Assembly (NCBI GenBank): GCA_028710655.1
Contig: JAQTTS010000131.1
Location: 1 to 6,093 of the forward strand
Length of the DNA stretch: 6,093 bases
Source: Dehalococcoidales bacterium
Lineage (GTDB): Bacteria; Chloroflexota; Dehalococcoidia; Dehalococcoidales; UBA5760
Reading direction: 5' to 3'
Position 1 is the stretch's first letter. Each line of letters starts with the position of its first letter. The translations under genes were made by a program, and so were the position numbers. Below, in pieces: positions 5,652 through 6,093 of the stretch. Under the pieces are notes generated by a model. The model made no database searches and was not told the DNA's origin. It was given only the letters and a program-made list of their open reading frames with translations.

Positions 5652-6093
5652 ATGGAAGAATCACTTGGTACCTTCGTCGGAACGGTACTCGGAACGTCGA
5701 TAATCGTTGTCGGAGTAGCAGCTAAGATAATCAAGGATGCCGTGGGCAACCAGGTGCACAAGGAAGTCAGCAAGGAGTTCAAGAAGGCCCTCGATGACGA
5801 CCCTGAGGATGCAAGCCCAGAGAAAGTACCCGGCATGCGCCAGCTGGTCATGGATGTCTCCAAGAACCAGGGTGAGCTTAATACGCAGGTGGCCGGCCTT
5901 TCCACCCTGATGGCCAGCGAGGTGGAGATCCGCAAGGACTGGCAGCGGGAAACTCGCGAGCGTCTCGACAGGATCGAGACGGACAACACCAAGCGTTTTG
6001 ACTCCGTGGACAAGTGCGTGAAGGATATGACCGACAAGGTCAACCATCACGACACAGAGATAGCCCGCCTGCAGGAGCGCCAGCGCATACGCG
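5652..6093 (+). CDS. Membrane-anchored coiled-coil protein (partial, runs off the window)
   Basis: An open frame from ATG 5652 to the end of the window, 147 complete codons with no stop. Residues about 6-27 form a hydrophobic segment (GTFVGTVLGTSIIVVGVAA) that can anchor the protein. Residues 28-62 are charged (HKEVSKEFKKALDDDPEDA). From about residue 70 to the end there is a long charged helix with heptad-like spacing of L, V, I and M and many E/K/R/D residues (ETRERLDRIE, DTEIARLQERQ), typical of a coiled coil. The preceding gene ends 16 bases upstream; the ribosome site is weak (GAGAG at 5639-5643). Membrane anchor plus coiled coil near a holin-like gene recalls XhlA-type hemolysin accessory proteins or i-spanins. 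XhlA has its helix after the coiled coil, so this is an analogy only. The missing C-terminus could carry another domain. Confidence 0.7.
   Translation, partial: MEESLGTFVGTVLGTSIIVVGVAAKIIKDAVGNQVHKEVSKEFKKALDDDPEDASPEKVPGMRQLVMDVSKNQGELNTQVAGLSTLMASEVEIRKDWQRETRERLDRIETDNTKRFDSVDKCVKDMTDKVNHHDTEIARLQERQRIR

Noticed and set aside
5648..6050. Two long minus-strand frames (about 130 aa each) opposite the coiled-coil gene
   Set aside because: Their products are low-complexity and unlike any family I recognise. The + strand frame here starts at a positioned ATG, encodes a sensible membrane plus coiled-coil protein, and continues the operon.
1..6093. CRISPR array, tRNA or rRNA genes, insertion sequence, or internal promoter
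   Set aside because: I saw no regularly spaced direct repeats, cloverleaf, transposase or terminal inverted repeats. Gaps between genes are at most 16 bases and show no convincing promoter pair.

Overview
The window looks like part of the late region of a tailed bacteriophage or prophage (Caudoviricetes-like). It is moderately GC-rich. Every supported gene is on the + strand, with neighbours either overlapping or separated by at most 16 bases. Most starts have a recognisable Shine-Dalgarno sequence. The host cannot be named from the sequence. The tail-type beta proteins resemble those seen in environmental phages, and the ribosome-binding sites fit a bacterial host. No tRNA, integrase, polymerase, terminase, major capsid or lysis enzyme gene is visible.

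Left and middle part (1-4535): the last codons of an upstream gene, then six genes that read as small virion-surface, tail-fibre or adhesin-type proteins. These are a 138-aa beta-sandwich-like protein; a 335-aa protein with a tandemly duplicated ~90-aa domain; a 77-aa protein consisting only of a 'KGDL...PGAIG...TQG' fibre domain; a 302-aa protein with the same domain at its N-terminus and a different C-terminal domain; a 229-aa fibre-like protein; and a 402-aa protein. The 402-aa protein has the same outer scaffold as the 229-aa protein, with an extra ~180-aa carbohydrate-binding-like beta domain placed inside it. The region therefore appears to have grown by domain duplication and insertion, as host-recognition regions often do.

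Right part (4548-6093): a run of five small membrane proteins. They are a single-span protein with a small C-terminal beta domain (125 aa), a holin-like protein (101 aa), a second single-span protein related to the first (110 aa), a 26-aa one-helix peptide, and a membrane-anchored coiled-coil protein that runs off the window. The position after tail genes and the holin-like member suggest a lysis or membrane-remodelling cassette. Any endolysin would have to lie outside the window.

There is no convincing promoter or factor-independent terminator, and no gap long enough to hold one, so the whole window probably belongs to one long transcript. All functional names rest on recognising motifs by eye. 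No database search was run.
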